A DNA stretch of 64,000 bases from Alteromonas sp. KC3 (GTDB lineage: Bacteria; Pseudomonadota; Gammaproteobacteria; Enterobacterales; Alteromonadaceae). Positions 1-8,229 of this stretch are shown piece after piece (position 1 is the stretch's first letter; every line of letters begins with the position of its first letter). The notes under the pieces are model-generated. The model made no database searches, was not told the DNA's origin, and saw only the letters and a program-made list of their open reading frames with translations. Location: NCBI RefSeq assembly GCF_016756315.1, contig NZ_AP024235.1, forward strand, positions 4,497,648 through 4,561,647. The letters are read 5' to 3'. The position numbers and the translations under genes are program-made.

Positions 1-96
1 GCAGAGCAACTCATTAAGCGCTACAGAATGAAAGCCGTTATCGCAATTACGTTGGTGGTATTGCTGTTGTGGTGGCTATCCAATTTAATTCGTTAG
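1..96 (+). CDS. C-terminal end of an unknown membrane protein (partial)
   Basis: The first 31 codons of the window are open and end at TAG (94-96). The visible tail has a short charged stretch (KRYRMK) followed by about 16 hydrophobic residues (VIAITLVVLLLWWLSN) and a final basic residue, so the protein ends in a transmembrane helix with almost nothing after it. The rest lies upstream of the window, so the family cannot be named. It ends well before the Fur-box-preceded gene and is probably a separate transcription unit. Confidence 0.6.
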   Translation, partial: AEQLIKRYRMKAVIAITLVVLLLWWLSNLIR

Positions 97-169
97 CACT
101 TTCGGGCGTACACAGTCTGCTATAATTTCACTGTCGATTAACGGGATAGATTTTTTCAACTTTACATTT

Positions 170-188
170 GATAATAATTCTCATTTGC
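170..188 (+). promoter_or_regulatory. Candidate Fur box
   Basis: GATAATAATTCTCATTTGC matches the classical 19-bp Fur box consensus (GATAATGATAATCATTATC) at 14 of 19 positions by eye. It lies about 30 bp before the ATG of the next gene, where a ferric-uptake repressor would block transcription. Known: Fur-Fe2+ represses iron-acquisition genes. Inferred: the two small genes downstream are iron-regulated. Confidence 0.55.
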
Positions 189-218
189 ACTAATGTAAGA
201 AAAAAAGGAGGTGCAAAT

Positions 219-680
219 ATGAATTCCCAGCGATTATGCCCTGTTTACCGAAAGTGGTTACAACTACACCCAGCTAACGCTCGCGCGCATCGACTAAGCT
301 TACAAATTCAGGCACAAGAAGCCCATCAACAAGGCAAAAGCGCGTTTGCCCGTGACAAGTGTTATCAAGCATTTGAAACAGCAAAGGTCGTGCTGACTGC
401 GCTGCAACCGGTGTCGAAAAGCAATATTAGCACCGCCTATAACGACATCATTTCATTTGGCGCTTTGGGTATGTATTTGTCATCTTTACTTCAACGCGCA
501 TACAAAAAACATGAAGCTCACGAGGTGTTACAAGAGTGTCAGCAACTCCTTATTGCGGTGATGCCACTACATGCAGCCAATCCTTCTGTTTGCCGTCTGA
601 TAAGCGCGGTTCAGCATTGTGTAGACAGCAAGGGCTTACCGCCTAATACACTGCCAGTGCCAAACGTGGCTTGTCACTAA
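219..680 (+). CDS. Hypothetical protein, putatively Fur-regulated
   Basis: A 153-residue protein read from the ATG at 219, which has a strong AAGGAGG ribosome site about 7 bases upstream; an in-frame ATG at 168 overlaps the Fur box and lacks such a site. It has no signal peptide or membrane helix. It is helical and rich in Gln, Ala and His, has five cysteines, and begins with CPVYRKWLQLHP, giving a TPR-like flavour (AYNDIISFGALGMYLSSLL, HEVLQECQQLL). I do not recognise the family. The candidate Fur box upstream and a second small gene 38 bp downstream suggest a two-gene iron-responsive unit. Function unknown. Confidence 0.7.
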   Translation: MNSQRLCPVYRKWLQLHPANARAHRLSLQIQAQEAHQQGKSAFARDKCYQAFETAKVVLTALQPVSKSNISTAYNDIISFGALGMYLSSLLQRAYKKHEAHEVLQECQQLLIAVMPLHAANPSVCRLISAVQHCVDSKGLPPNTLPVPNVACH

Positions 681-718
681 AATTCTTTAAGTAAAAGACA
701 TGTAGCAAGGAGAACATT

Positions 719-898
719 ATGCCTTCACAAAAGCATGATCACGAAGACAGCTTTATTGCGTTAAACGTTAGAGCTTCTGTGCTTAAGAAGATGCTCAGCG
801 GTGAGAACTTACATATGAGCGACATACATTGTACCTGCTCTCAAAGCAAACAAGCGTTACAACGGCTTTTACTGCAAGCCGTTAGTACAAGCAAATAA
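719..898 (+). CDS. Small hypothetical protein, 59 residues
   Basis: ATG at 719 is preceded by AAGGAG with 6-base spacing, and the frame is open to TAA at 896-898. The product is short and polar, with an HCTCSQSK segment (two cysteines two apart) followed by an amphipathic helix rich in Leu and Gln (ALQRLLLQAVS). It sits 38 bp after the preceding unknown gene and is probably co-transcribed with it under the Fur-like operator. Not recognised. The paired Cys/His residues could bind a metal, but that is speculation. Confidence 0.6.
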   Translation: MPSQKHDHEDSFIALNVRASVLKKMLSGENLHMSDIHCTCSQSKQALQRLLLQAVSTSK

Positions 899-997
899 TG
901 CGGAATGCCTAAAAAACAGACGTGATTGGATCGAAACTTGAAGGTCATTTGGAAACGACGCCCTATTTTGGCTAGTCTCACCACCTAAGGAAGACCA

Positions 998-1807
998 ATG
1001 ACAAATGATTCTAAATGGTATCATCGCATAGCGAGAGCGGGCTACAGCGCTAAAACAATCATGTACGTTATGCTAGGTACATTCATTCTGTCATCGGTAA
1101 TTAATTCACTTAATCGTGAAAAGGCGACTCAATCGCAAGTTTTTGAAACCCTAAAAGAACAACCTTTCGGGCAGTTCTTGCTTGGCGGGCTAGTTATAGG
1201 TTTAGCGTGTTACGCCTTATGGCGGTGGCTACAAACCTTCACTGAGTCAACGTCCAACGACGATAGTAAACTTAAAGCCACTATCACTAAATGCTTCTTT
1301 TTTATCTCCGGATTATTTTACATGGCTGCCGCATTTGTCGGCGCCAAAATACTGTTTTCGTGGCGTCAAAGCCAGTCAGGTGACTCAAAAGACAGCAGCC
1401 AAGAAATCAGTAGTTATTTGATGCAATTTGAGTGGGGCCTGCTTTTGGTCGCTGCCATAGGAGTAGGCATAATTGTTTTCTCTGGCATTCAATTCAAGCA
1501 TGCCTACACGAAAGACTTTTTAGAAAAATTTACTATGAGCTCACTAAGCAGTGGGATACAGAAAAGTATTTCATTTAGCGGACGCATGGGTTATGTCGCG
1601 CGGGGCGTTGTTTATTTAGTAGTAGGTGGATTTTTTATTTTAGCGGCGTTAGTGAGCAACCCATCTGAGGCAGGAGGATTACAGAAAGTGCTATCAACTC
1701 TCATGGAACAGCCATTTGGACCGTATCTAATTGCTGGCGTAGGAGCAGGGTTTGTAATGTTTGGACTTTATTGTGGCCTAGAGGCCAAATACCGCGACTT
1801 AGAATAG
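998..1807 (+). CDS. DUF1206 family integral membrane protein
   Basis: 269 residues, starting at an ATG with AAGGAAG just upstream. It contains a repeated unit of two transmembrane helices (about residues 18-36 and 57-77, then 95-122 and 143-163, then 200-218 and 238-258). Each repeat opens with a basic G-Y-x-A-(K/R)-G/T-like motif (ARAGYSAKTIMYV, GRMGYVARGVVYL), and Q-P-F-G motifs recur (EQPFGQFLLGG, EQPFGPYLIAG). This threefold layout is the signature of DUF1206. No biochemical role is established for the family. It ends 9 bp from the convergent tusA and shares a terminator-like hairpin with its 3' end. Confidence 0.85.
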   Translation: MTNDSKWYHRIARAGYSAKTIMYVMLGTFILSSVINSLNREKATQSQVFETLKEQPFGQFLLGGLVIGLACYALWRWLQTFTESTSNDDSKLKATITKCFFFISGLFYMAAAFVGAKILFSWRQSQSGDSKDSSQEISSYLMQFEWGLLLVAAIGVGIIVFSGIQFKHAYTKDFLEKFTMSSLSSGIQKSISFSGRMGYVARGVVYLVVGGFFILAALVSNPSEAGGLQKVLSTLMEQPFGPYLIAGVGAGFVMFGLYCGLEAKYRDLE

Positions 1808-1811
1808 AAGA

Positions 1812-1833
1812 GGCGCTACGCGCGCCCCTTTTT
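1812..1833 (+). terminator. Rho-independent terminator of the DUF1206 gene
   Basis: GGCGC-TACGC-GCGCC (1812-1826) is followed by CC and five T on the plus strand. It overlaps the last codons of the convergent tusA. Confidence 0.55.
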
Positions 1834-2076
1834 AATGACATATTGATAGGGCATCTCATCAGTTTGCGATGCCACTAGCGTATGGTCCATAAACCGACAA
1901 AAGCTTGGAATATCTCTTGCCGTAGATGGATCATCAGCGGTCACAGAAAGTGTCTCGCCATCGGCCAATTTACGAATATTTAGGCGGACCATCATCACAG
2001 GTTCAGGACAACGCAGCCCTAGTGCATCAAGATGCGTATTCGCATCACTGAATGCTTTTGCGAAATCAGATGCCAT
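1816..2076 (-). CDS. tusA: Sulfurtransferase TusA family protein
   Basis: 86 residues from the ATG at 2076. The N-terminal half carries the TusA signature [16 protein letters not shown] with the sulfur-accepting Cys in the CPxP motif. It is followed by the D-P-S-T-x-R-D-I-P-x-F loop ([12 protein letters not shown]) and a short C-terminal strand, which is the usual size for the family. TusA accepts persulfide sulfur from IscS and passes it down a relay for tRNA 2-thiouridine synthesis. Longer upstream readings lie inside pyrE; the chosen ATG overlaps the pyrE end by 11 bp, so translation is probably coupled. The gene is the last of an rph-pyrE-tusA run. Confidence 0.88.
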   Translation of the reverse strand: MASDFAKAFSDANTHLDALGLRCPEPVMMVRLNIRKLADGETLSVTADDPSTARDIPSFCRFMDHTLVASQTDEMPYQYVIKKGRA

Positions 2077-2707
2077 AGCTTTCACGGTACTTATTGATAG
2101 CACTAATTTGCGCGTCGTGATCACCTTGTTCAGTAAGATAAGCGACCACATCTGCAAGTGACACAATAGAGATGACTTGCGTGTTAAAGTCTCGCTCAAC
2201 TTCCTGAATAGCAGATAACTCGCCGTTTCCGCGTTCTTGTCTATCAAGAGCAATAAGCACACCAGATAGGCTCGCTTGCTGCTGCTCTATAAGCGCCATC
2301 GACTCGCGAATAGCAGTGCCCGCGGTTATCACATCATCGACCAACATTACGCGCCCTTCAAGTGGGCTACCGACTAAATTGCCGCCTTCACCATGGGTTT
2401 TGGCTTCTTTGCGGTTGAAACAGTAAGGCACATCGAGGCCGTGTGAGTCAGCAAGAGCAACAGCCGTGGTCGTTGCAATAGGAATGCCTTTGTAAGCTGG
2501 CCCAAAAAGTACGTCAAACTCTACACCCGCATCCATAAGTGCATCAGCGTAAAAACGCCCCAACTTCGCCAAATCTCCGCCGCGATTAAACAAACCAGCA
2601 TTGAAGAAATACGGGCTAACGCGACCAGACTTCAGCGTAAACTCACCAAACTTCAGTACGCCACGGGCAATAGCAAACTCAATAAAATCTCGCTGAAACG
2701 CTTTCAT
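2066..2707 (-). CDS. pyrE: Orotate phosphoribosyltransferase
   Basis: 213 residues, the normal length. It catalyses transfer of phosphoribose from PRPP to orotate, giving OMP in pyrimidine synthesis. Visible features are the N-terminal [14 protein letters not shown] orotate-binding segment, [13 protein letters not shown] (catalytic flexible loop with Lys, His and Gly), and the PRPP-binding [13 protein letters not shown] motif. It starts 9 bp after rph, the classical rph-pyrE pairing in gammaproteobacteria, and overlaps tusA downstream. Confidence 0.97.
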   Translation of the reverse strand: MKAFQRDFIEFAIARGVLKFGEFTLKSGRVSPYFFNAGLFNRGGDLAKLGRFYADALMDAGVEFDVLFGPAYKGIPIATTTAVALADSHGLDVPYCFNRKEAKTHGEGGNLVGSPLEGRVMLVDDVITAGTAIRESMALIEQQQASLSGVLIALDRQERGNGELSAIQEVERDFNTQVISIVSLADVVAYLTEQGDHDAQISAINKYRESYGI

Positions 2708-2716
2708 AATAACCTC

Positions 2717-3430
2717 TTACGCCAATGCTGCTTTTTGAATATCGAACAACTCACGCAAACCGTGCTTACCAATTTTCAACATTTCGTCAAGTTCTTCAAA
2801 CGAGAATGGTTCGCCCTCTGCCGTACCTTGTACTTCGATAAGCTTGCCAGTTTCTGTCATCACAATATTCATGTCTGTTTCAGCTGCTGAGTCTTCGGTG
2901 TATTCCAAATCAGCAATAGGCATTCCTTCGTAGATACCCACTGAAAGCGCTGCAATCATATGCTTAAGCGGGTTGGTCTTAATAATGCCCTTGCTGCGCA
3001 TAAAAGTAAGTGCATCAACTAACGCAACACATGCACCGGTAATTGAAGCAGTACGCGTACCGCCATCAGCTTGAATAACATCACAGTCTAGCGTGATAGT
3101 GTTTTCGCCCAACAATTGCAAATCAACAGCAGCGCGAAGAGAACGTGCGATAAGACGTTGAATTTCAAGCGTACGGCCACCTTGCTTACCACGTGCAGCT
3201 TCGCGTCCACTGCGCGTGTGCGTTGCGCGAGGTAGCATGCTGTATTCCGCCGTGATCCAACCTTTACCTTGGCCTTTCATAAAGCGCGGTACACCTTCTT
3301 CTACCGTCGCATTACACAACACCTTAGTGTTACCAAACTCCACCAGCACAGAGCCTTCAGCGTGGCATGTGTATTGACGGGTAATTGTAACAGGGCGAAT
3401 TTGACTGGCGGTTCTGCCGCTTGGACGCAT
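2717..3430 (-). CDS. rph: Ribonuclease PH
   Basis: 237 residues from the ATG at 3430, which has GGAG 6 bases upstream and matches the family start MRPSGR; an ATG four codons further up lacks a comparable ribosome site. RNase PH is a phosphate-dependent 3'-5' exoribonuclease that trims tRNA 3' ends. Seen: the core [37 protein letters not shown], and [20 protein letters not shown] with the phosphate and metal residues. The C-terminal region is intact, unlike the truncated rph of E. coli K-12. Divergent from yicC, a conserved arrangement. Confidence 0.97.
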   Translation of the reverse strand: MRPSGRTASQIRPVTITRQYTCHAEGSVLVEFGNTKVLCNATVEEGVPRFMKGQGKGWITAEYSMLPRATHTRSGREAARGKQGGRTLEIQRLIARSLRAAVDLQLLGENTITLDCDVIQADGGTRTASITGACVALVDALTFMRSKGIIKTNPLKHMIAALSVGIYEGMPIADLEYTEDSAAETDMNIVMTETGKLIEVQGTAEGEPFSFEELDEMLKIGKHGLRELFDIQKAALA

Positions 3431-3695
3431 AGTGTTCTCCACAACGTAAATGCTAAAAAGGGGGGCGATGAATGCATTATTTATCTGCTACAAGCAAGTT
3501 TAATAATGCACAGCGCAATAATGTCGCTAAGTATAACGCAATACCCCTAACCGTTAAAAACGAACTTTGTATAGAAATAAGGTTTTGTGCGCTAATATAA
3601 AGAGTACAAGAAAACCTGTCCGTGAAGATATTGTATACAACACGTTCCATTCGCGTTGTTTTTGCAGGTTTTCATATTTAATTTTAAGGAATTTT

Positions 3696-4559
3696 ATGAT
3701 TTACAGCATGACTGCCTTCGCACGCGTAGAGACCAAGAAAGACTGGGGTTCCGCGGTGTGGGAAATTCGTTCAGTGAACCAACGCTTTTTAGAAACCTAT
3801 TTTCGCTTACCTGAACAATTTCGTTCTTTAGAGCCGGTACTTAGAGAGCGATTTCGCAAAAAGCTGGCGCGCGGAAAAGTAGAGTGCGCTTTGCGTTTTA
3901 CTGCAAACGATGCGGCTGTAACGAAGTTGAGTTTAAACGAAGAATTGGCCAAGCAAGTGCTTCACGCTGCAGACTGGGTGCAATCTCATGGACAATCTAC
4001 CGGCGTTAACCCACTAGACGTGCTGCGCTGGCCTGGTGTTATTGCCGCTGAAGAAACCGATATGGATACCATTCACGGTGATGTTATGGCGGCATTCGAC
4101 AAAGCCCTAACCGACTTTATCAGTGCCCGTGCGACTGAAGGTGAAGCGCTAAAAGGTATGATTACACAGCGTCTTGATGCTATTGAGGCCGAAGTCGAAA
4201 AAGTAACCGCTAAAATGCCAGAAATTATGGTATGGCAGCGCGAAAAAGTGCAAGCCCGTTTTGAAGAAGCGAAAGTTGAGCTAGACGCCGGTCGTTTCGA
4301 GCAAGAAATGATTATGCTTGCTCAAAAAGTGGATGTAGCCGAAGAGTTAGATCGCCTTAATGCACACGTTGCAGAAACGCGTAACATTCTTAAAAAAGGC
4401 GGAGCAGTAGGGCGTCGTTTAGACTTTATGATGCAAGAATTTAATCGCGAATCGAACACGCTGGGTTCGAAGTCAATTAGTACTGAGATCACGCAATCAG
4501 CTGTTGAGCTTAAGGTACTTATTGAGCAAATGCGCGAGCAAATTCAGAATATAGAATAA
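3696..4559 (+). CDS. yicC: YicC family endoribonuclease
   Basis: 287 residues from the ATG at 3696 (AAGGA 5 bases upstream); the longer upstream reading lacks support. The N-terminal IYSMTAFARVE and SVNQRFLETYFRLPEQFRSLEP and the C-terminal EEFNRESNTLGSKS segment with a final VELKVLIEQMREQIQNIE helix are diagnostic of YicC/YloC. Family members are metal-dependent endoribonucleases implicated in small-RNA turnover. The gene is divergent from rph across about 265 bp. It is the last host gene before the island, and its terminator is intact. Confidence 0.93.
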   Translation: MIYSMTAFARVETKKDWGSAVWEIRSVNQRFLETYFRLPEQFRSLEPVLRERFRKKLARGKVECALRFTANDAAVTKLSLNEELAKQVLHAADWVQSHGQSTGVNPLDVLRWPGVIAAEETDMDTIHGDVMAAFDKALTDFISARATEGEALKGMITQRLDAIEAEVEKVTAKMPEIMVWQREKVQARFEEAKVELDAGRFEQEMIMLAQKVDVAEELDRLNAHVAETRNILKKGGAVGRRLDFMMQEFNRESNTLGSKSISTEITQSAVELKVLIEQMREQIQNIE

Positions 4560-4590
4560 TATCCATTTGAGTCCAAACACCTCCGCTAGA

Positions 4591-4613
4591 GCCCAGTAAT
4601 ACTGGGCTTTTGT
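4591..4613 (+). terminator. Terminator of yicC
   Basis: GCCCAG-TAATA-CTGGGC hairpin (4591-4607) followed by TTTTGTG. It lies 32 bp after the yicC stop. Host DNA probably ends a little downstream, before the island repeat. Confidence 0.75.
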
Positions 4614-4665
4614 GTTTTTAACGTCCAAATATTTTTGAATAATTTAGGCCAAAAATACAAAAAAG

Positions 4666-4694
4666 TGGTAGTGCGAGTGGTAGTTCGGTGGTGA
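4666..4694. repeat. Left island repeat (candidate attL)
   Basis: These 29 bases match 18269-18297 at 26 positions, including an exact 14-bp core GCGAGTGGTAGTTC. Further motifs of the form GAGTGGTGACCC follow at once (to about 4712), like integrase arm-binding repeats. The tyrosine recombinase remnant starts 70 bp downstream. The exact crossover point cannot be fixed from one sequence. Confidence 0.6.
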
Positions 4695-4763
4695 CCCGAG
4701 TGGTGACCCACTAGCCGAGTCACCAATGTCGTCCAAATAACCCTATTATTTTGGAGGATATAA

Positions 4764-5959
4764 ATGTTAACCGAAGCGCAACTAAAATCTATCATTAAAG
4801 AGGCCGACCCAGTTCGGGGAATAGGAGATAAGGATGGCCTGTTTTTCTCATTGACCAAATCGGGATATGCCAGTTTTAAATTCCGCTATCAGATAAATGG
4901 TCGGCGAGCCATTATCACCATCGGGCCATATCCTGCACTTTCTCTGAAAGAAGCTAGGCAGAAAGCAGTGGCTCTTCGCCACCAGCTAGCTAACAATATT
5001 GACCAGCTATGGAAAAGCGAAGAGCTGAACATCAAGCAAGACAGACTTTAGATGCCGTATTTGAGCACTACTTTGAAACCATCATCGAGTCACGCTACTC
5101 ACATGCTGAGCGTTTAAAGCGTCTTTATGAAATGAATCTAAAAAAGCCATTGGGCAAGCGAAGTATATCGGAGATAAATGGCTTGGAGATTTCGGATGTA
5201 CTGCAGAAAATCAAAAAAGGCACACGAACAAAAGCACCGAGACCTTCGATAGCAAATAAATCGCTTTATTTACTGAAGGCGTAATTTAAACATGCTGTTA
5301 AGCTCGATTTAATTCGCCATAACCTAGCCCTATCCTTCACAGCTATGGATGCAGGCGGTGAAGAAAGGCCAAAAGATACCTATTTAAACGAAAAACAAAT
5401 CAGACAGTTTTTCGACATAGCCGAAGCAGCAGGCACCGCCTTTAGTAGAGATAACTACCTAGCAACCTGCTTGCTGTTTTGTACGGCAACTAGAAAGATG
5501 GAACTGTTAGGCGCTAAGTGGGAAGAATTCGACTTTGACGAGTTGTTGTGGACAATTCCAGCGGAGCGCACAAAACCACGTCGAGAGTTCTTAGTTCCAC
5601 TCTCACCACAAGTCATCGTTTGGCTTGATGAACTAAAAATAAGAGCCTGTGGCAGCGAGTACGTGTTTCCGGCAAGAAAGCAAAGTCGTATTCCTCATGT
5701 TTACCACGACACGTTAAACCACGCATTCAAGAATCTAAATCTACCGTTTGCATTAGCACCACATGATATCCGCAGAACAACAGGAACATTGCTAGCAAAA
5801 CTAGGCGTATCCGATCAGGTCGCTGAGATTTGCTTAAACCATAAACTACCAAAGATGCAGCACATCTATAACAAGTACTCTTTCTTGCCAGAAAAACGTG
5901 AGGCTCTTCTGATGCTATCTGAAACTTTTTGCAAATGCTTACCTAAAGAAGAGCAGTGA
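4764..5959 (+). pseudogene. Tyrosine recombinase/integrase, frameshifted and nonsense-mutated
   Basis: The frame opens at ATG 4764 (GGAGG upstream) with the N-terminal arm-binding domain of P4-type integrases (FRYQINGRRAIITIGPYPALS). Near 5002 one base is missing (the codons should read D-P-A-M-E-K), shifting into the next frame. That frame is stopped by an in-frame TAA at 5282-5284 and then continues unbroken to 5959. The catalytic domain is otherwise complete: TATRKMELLGAKWEEF (first Arg), PHDIRRTTGTLL (His-x-x-Arg), and NHKLPKMQHIYNKY (Tyr nucleophile). It would have integrated and excised the island. With two lesions it is very unlikely to be active, so the island is probably fixed. Confidence 0.88.
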
Positions 5960-5960
5960 T

Positions 5961-6158
5961 ATGAAACGTTTAACAGATAAGAGGCTTGTTGAAACAATCC
6001 AAGACTTAAAACATTGGGATGGTTATCCACCTACAACAGAATATATCGTTCAAACCTTTCCCATGCTGGAAGAAGAAACGGTTAAGCGTGCTTTAATTAG
6101 GGTATGTAATAGAGGAAAGATCCAAAAACAAGGAAGTCACTGGTACATATGTACATGA
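5961..6158 (+). CDS. Small putative winged-helix protein behind the integrase
   Basis: 65 residues, starting 1 base after the integrase stop, so it was probably translated with it. It is charged, with a helix-turn-helix-like layout (LVETIQDLKHWDGYPPTTEYIVQTFP, then EETVKRALIRVCNRGKIQKQGSHWYI). The ending resembles the wing of small regulatory wHTH proteins. It could be a directionality factor or repressor for the integrase, but I cannot place it in a family. Confidence 0.5.
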   Translation: MKRLTDKRLVETIQDLKHWDGYPPTTEYIVQTFPMLEEETVKRALIRVCNRGKIQKQGSHWYICT

Positions 6159-6296
6159 GAGAAAACGGAGCTTTAACATAAAAAGTTGCAGGCACTTTCT
6201 AGAGGCGCCTGCTGACTATCAGAACAAGCGTAATCAAACTTAACTGTTGCCCACATCAATAACAACTAACAATATCTTTTTCTTCTATACAGCTTG

Positions 6297-7331
6297 TTAG
6301 GCATTGAGGCGATTTAAGTGGGCTAAATATGCTAAAGGAAGAGCTGATGCTCTTTTACGCTCAGCTCTGATACTATTCAAAGCTTGGTAAGCTGTTGCTA
6401 CAAAAGATAAGCCAGCGCCAGTATATGCAGCTTTGTTACCAGTGTCTGTTGCTATCATTGCTAACCCTGACCCAAATAGTGGGGCTATTGAGCCAAAACT
6501 AATTTTCGACCATGAAGGCTTCATTGCATCAATTATTTGTTCTTTTTCATATTTGCAATCTTCAATAAAACCCGCAGTGGCTTCAATCCTATCGTTAGGA
6601 TCATTTAATAAAGCTATTTGTGCTGATTCATTTTCTACTTTTCTACGTAGGGTTGGTAACAAATGACCATGATCAGTTTTAAATTGTGCTAATTTATCTA
6701 AATCGATAGGTTCATTTGGAATTGGCAATAGCCCATTAATGATTACATCATTAGCTTTTCTTTGATGATTAAACCTTGGATTCTCTCGTCTGAAATGGCC
6801 AAGAAAATTAGAGTATTTAAATTCACTTGTGATTGGTGCTGCGTTGACATCTTTAACACCACCTAAGCAAATAGCTAAATATGCCATGAACATGTTTGCG
6901 ACTCGAGTATCCATTTCGAACCAAGCCCCATCTATCCTTCTAGCTAAACCTTCTTGTATAAGGAAATCTGGCAAGTGCCCAAGTTTTTCCACATGTAAAT
7001 TTGCTCTAGGAACTAACTTTTCTTGGTGAACTCTGCCGCTGAGTGAAAAAGTTCTAATCGGATTTTCGCGATATCTCCTTACCTTTGGCTGTAAATATCT
7101 TATGAAACTACTTTCGAATTCAGGAATCTCATACAAGTAGTTAGATGGAAAGACTTGCTCTACGAGATCTCTTTCTAATAGAGCTCTCATAAAGCCACTG
7201 AGTTGCTCTGGGCGGTCGATATGATCCATTGGAACAATAGAGCTCAGTTTGTCCCAATATAGAAGACTTTTAATAGTCCAGCTATTTTCTGGGATCGAAA
7301 TATATGGAAAATATAACGCGTTATTTCGCAT
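6297..7331 (-). CDS. DUF6236-like protein of unknown function
   Basis: 344 residues from the ATG at 7331, where family-like sequence begins (RNNALYFPYISIPENSWTIKSLLYWDKLSSIVP). A GTG 25 codons upstream also opens the frame but has no ribosome site. The opening and the overall size recall DUF6236 proteins, which have no known activity; the assignment is by eye. Near the C-terminus there is a Gly/Ala-rich hydrophobic region (SIAPLFGSGLAMIATD, then AAYTGAGLSFVATAY) of two possible membrane-inserting segments, followed by a basic tail. It lies inside the island next to the methyltransferase and may be an accessory or effector of the same defence locus. That link is only inference from position. 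Confidence 0.6.
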   Translation of the reverse strand: MRNNALYFPYISIPENSWTIKSLLYWDKLSSIVPMDHIDRPEQLSGFMRALLERDLVEQVFPSNYLYEIPEFESSFIRYLQPKVRRYRENPIRTFSLSGRVHQEKLVPRANLHVEKLGHLPDFLIQEGLARRIDGAWFEMDTRVANMFMAYLAICLGGVKDVNAAPITSEFKYSNFLGHFRRENPRFNHQRKANDVIINGLLPIPNEPIDLDKLAQFKTDHGHLLPTLRRKVENESAQIALLNDPNDRIEATAGFIEDCKYEKEQIIDAMKPSWSKISFGSIAPLFGSGLAMIATDTGNKAAYTGAGLSFVATAYQALNSIRAERKRASALPLAYLAHLNRLNA

Positions 7332-7720
7332 AATGAACAAAACTCCATTTCTGTTTAACATGTTAACAATGAACAGACAATTCTTTTGAATCAGTAACTT
7401 GCTCACTTTTCTGAGTATGCTATAGATACCAAACTTTATAATACCTAGCTACTAAATTGATTCATTTTCTTTCAACCTTATTGCTTTGAAACAATTTAGG
7501 ATTAGCTTTTAAAAACTGGTACTTAACTAGGCTGTGTTCAAGTTAGTGTTAGTTATTCTTTCTAATTGAATCGACGGTAATTTCCAAAGCCACCAAACAT
7601 AAGTTAAATAAATTCTCTCAATGCACTTCCAATATTTGTTCAACCCTTAATATAAGTACAACCAATACTTTTTAATCGTTCTCCTTAGCTAGACCTCACC
7701 ACACTTGGCCTACAAGAATT

Positions 7721-7765
7721 CAAGGCTTTTTTTAGAAAAGGAGAACGTCTTCTCTTTTAGCCTTG
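7721..7765. repeat. Imperfect inverted repeat (hairpin)
   Basis: Outer arms CAAGGCT (7721-7727) and AGCCTTG (7759-7765) enclose a second complementary pair, AAAAGGAGAA with TTCTCTTTT, so a long interrupted stem could form. It has no clear T-tract, so it is either a degraded terminator, an RNA structure or the remnant of a mobile element end. Confidence 0.4.
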
Positions 7766-7925
7766 CAAATTACTTTTGAAATTCCCACCTTAACACTGGA
7801 CAAAAAACAACCTTCAACTCTCTAGGCCTTATATATAAAAGGCTTCAAGCTTAACGTGTCCATAATTGTGTCAAAAGCTATCCCGTTCCTAAAATATTCG
7901 CGAACAATCTAACCGGAGTGAATAA

Positions 7926-8006
7926 ATGGTTTTACGTGAACGCGTCGAGCATGGCGAGCAAAAGCTCAATAAGCTGAAGCGAGAGTGTAAACCTCTCCTA
8001 AATTAG
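7926..8006 (+). CDS. Possible 26-residue peptide
   Basis: ATG 7926 to TAG 8006, with GGAG at 7915-7918 and 7 bases of spacing. The product is a single highly charged helix (MVLRERVEHGEQKLNKLKRE and six more residues). The ribosome site is good but the frame is short. It could be a real micro-protein, a leader, or the stub of a decayed gene. Confidence 0.25.
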   Translation: MVLRERVEHGEQKLNKLKRECKPLLN

Positions 8007-8229
8007 CTGACCACCATACTCAGTTATTTCAACAACTTGTCAAAAAACAAGTGTAATAGTTAGGAACTTAGCTTTTCAAAACAACCAACTGTCTTGTCAC
8101 GACATAAAGAAACACAGATAAAGTAACAAAACCTATATATTTTTTGTTATATAAACTCTACTGTTTAGCTTTTTATAAATGTTTCGTCCTAGTATCATCA
8201 CTTTCGGAATTTTAAAGTGGTAAATAAGA

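Larger units (their letters stand above)
7332..8229. other. AT-rich non-coding spacer in the island
   Basis: About 900 bp between the DUF6236-like gene and the methyltransferase. It holds no long frame on either strand. Contents noticed: an imperfect long hairpin at 7721-7765, a 26-codon frame at 7926-8006, and a very AT-rich stretch before 8230 that probably holds the methyltransferase promoter. It could be the site of a lost gene or of an unrecognised RNA. Confidence 0.5.

Noticed and set aside
168..218. Upstream 17-codon extension of the first complete gene
   Set aside because: The strong AAGGAGG site fits the ATG at 219, and the extension overlaps the Fur-box candidate.
4764..5284. Treating the integrase fragments as separate genes
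   Set aside because: They join into one recombinase once a single base is restored near 5002; the 5285-5344 stretch reads on in the same frame after one stop codon.
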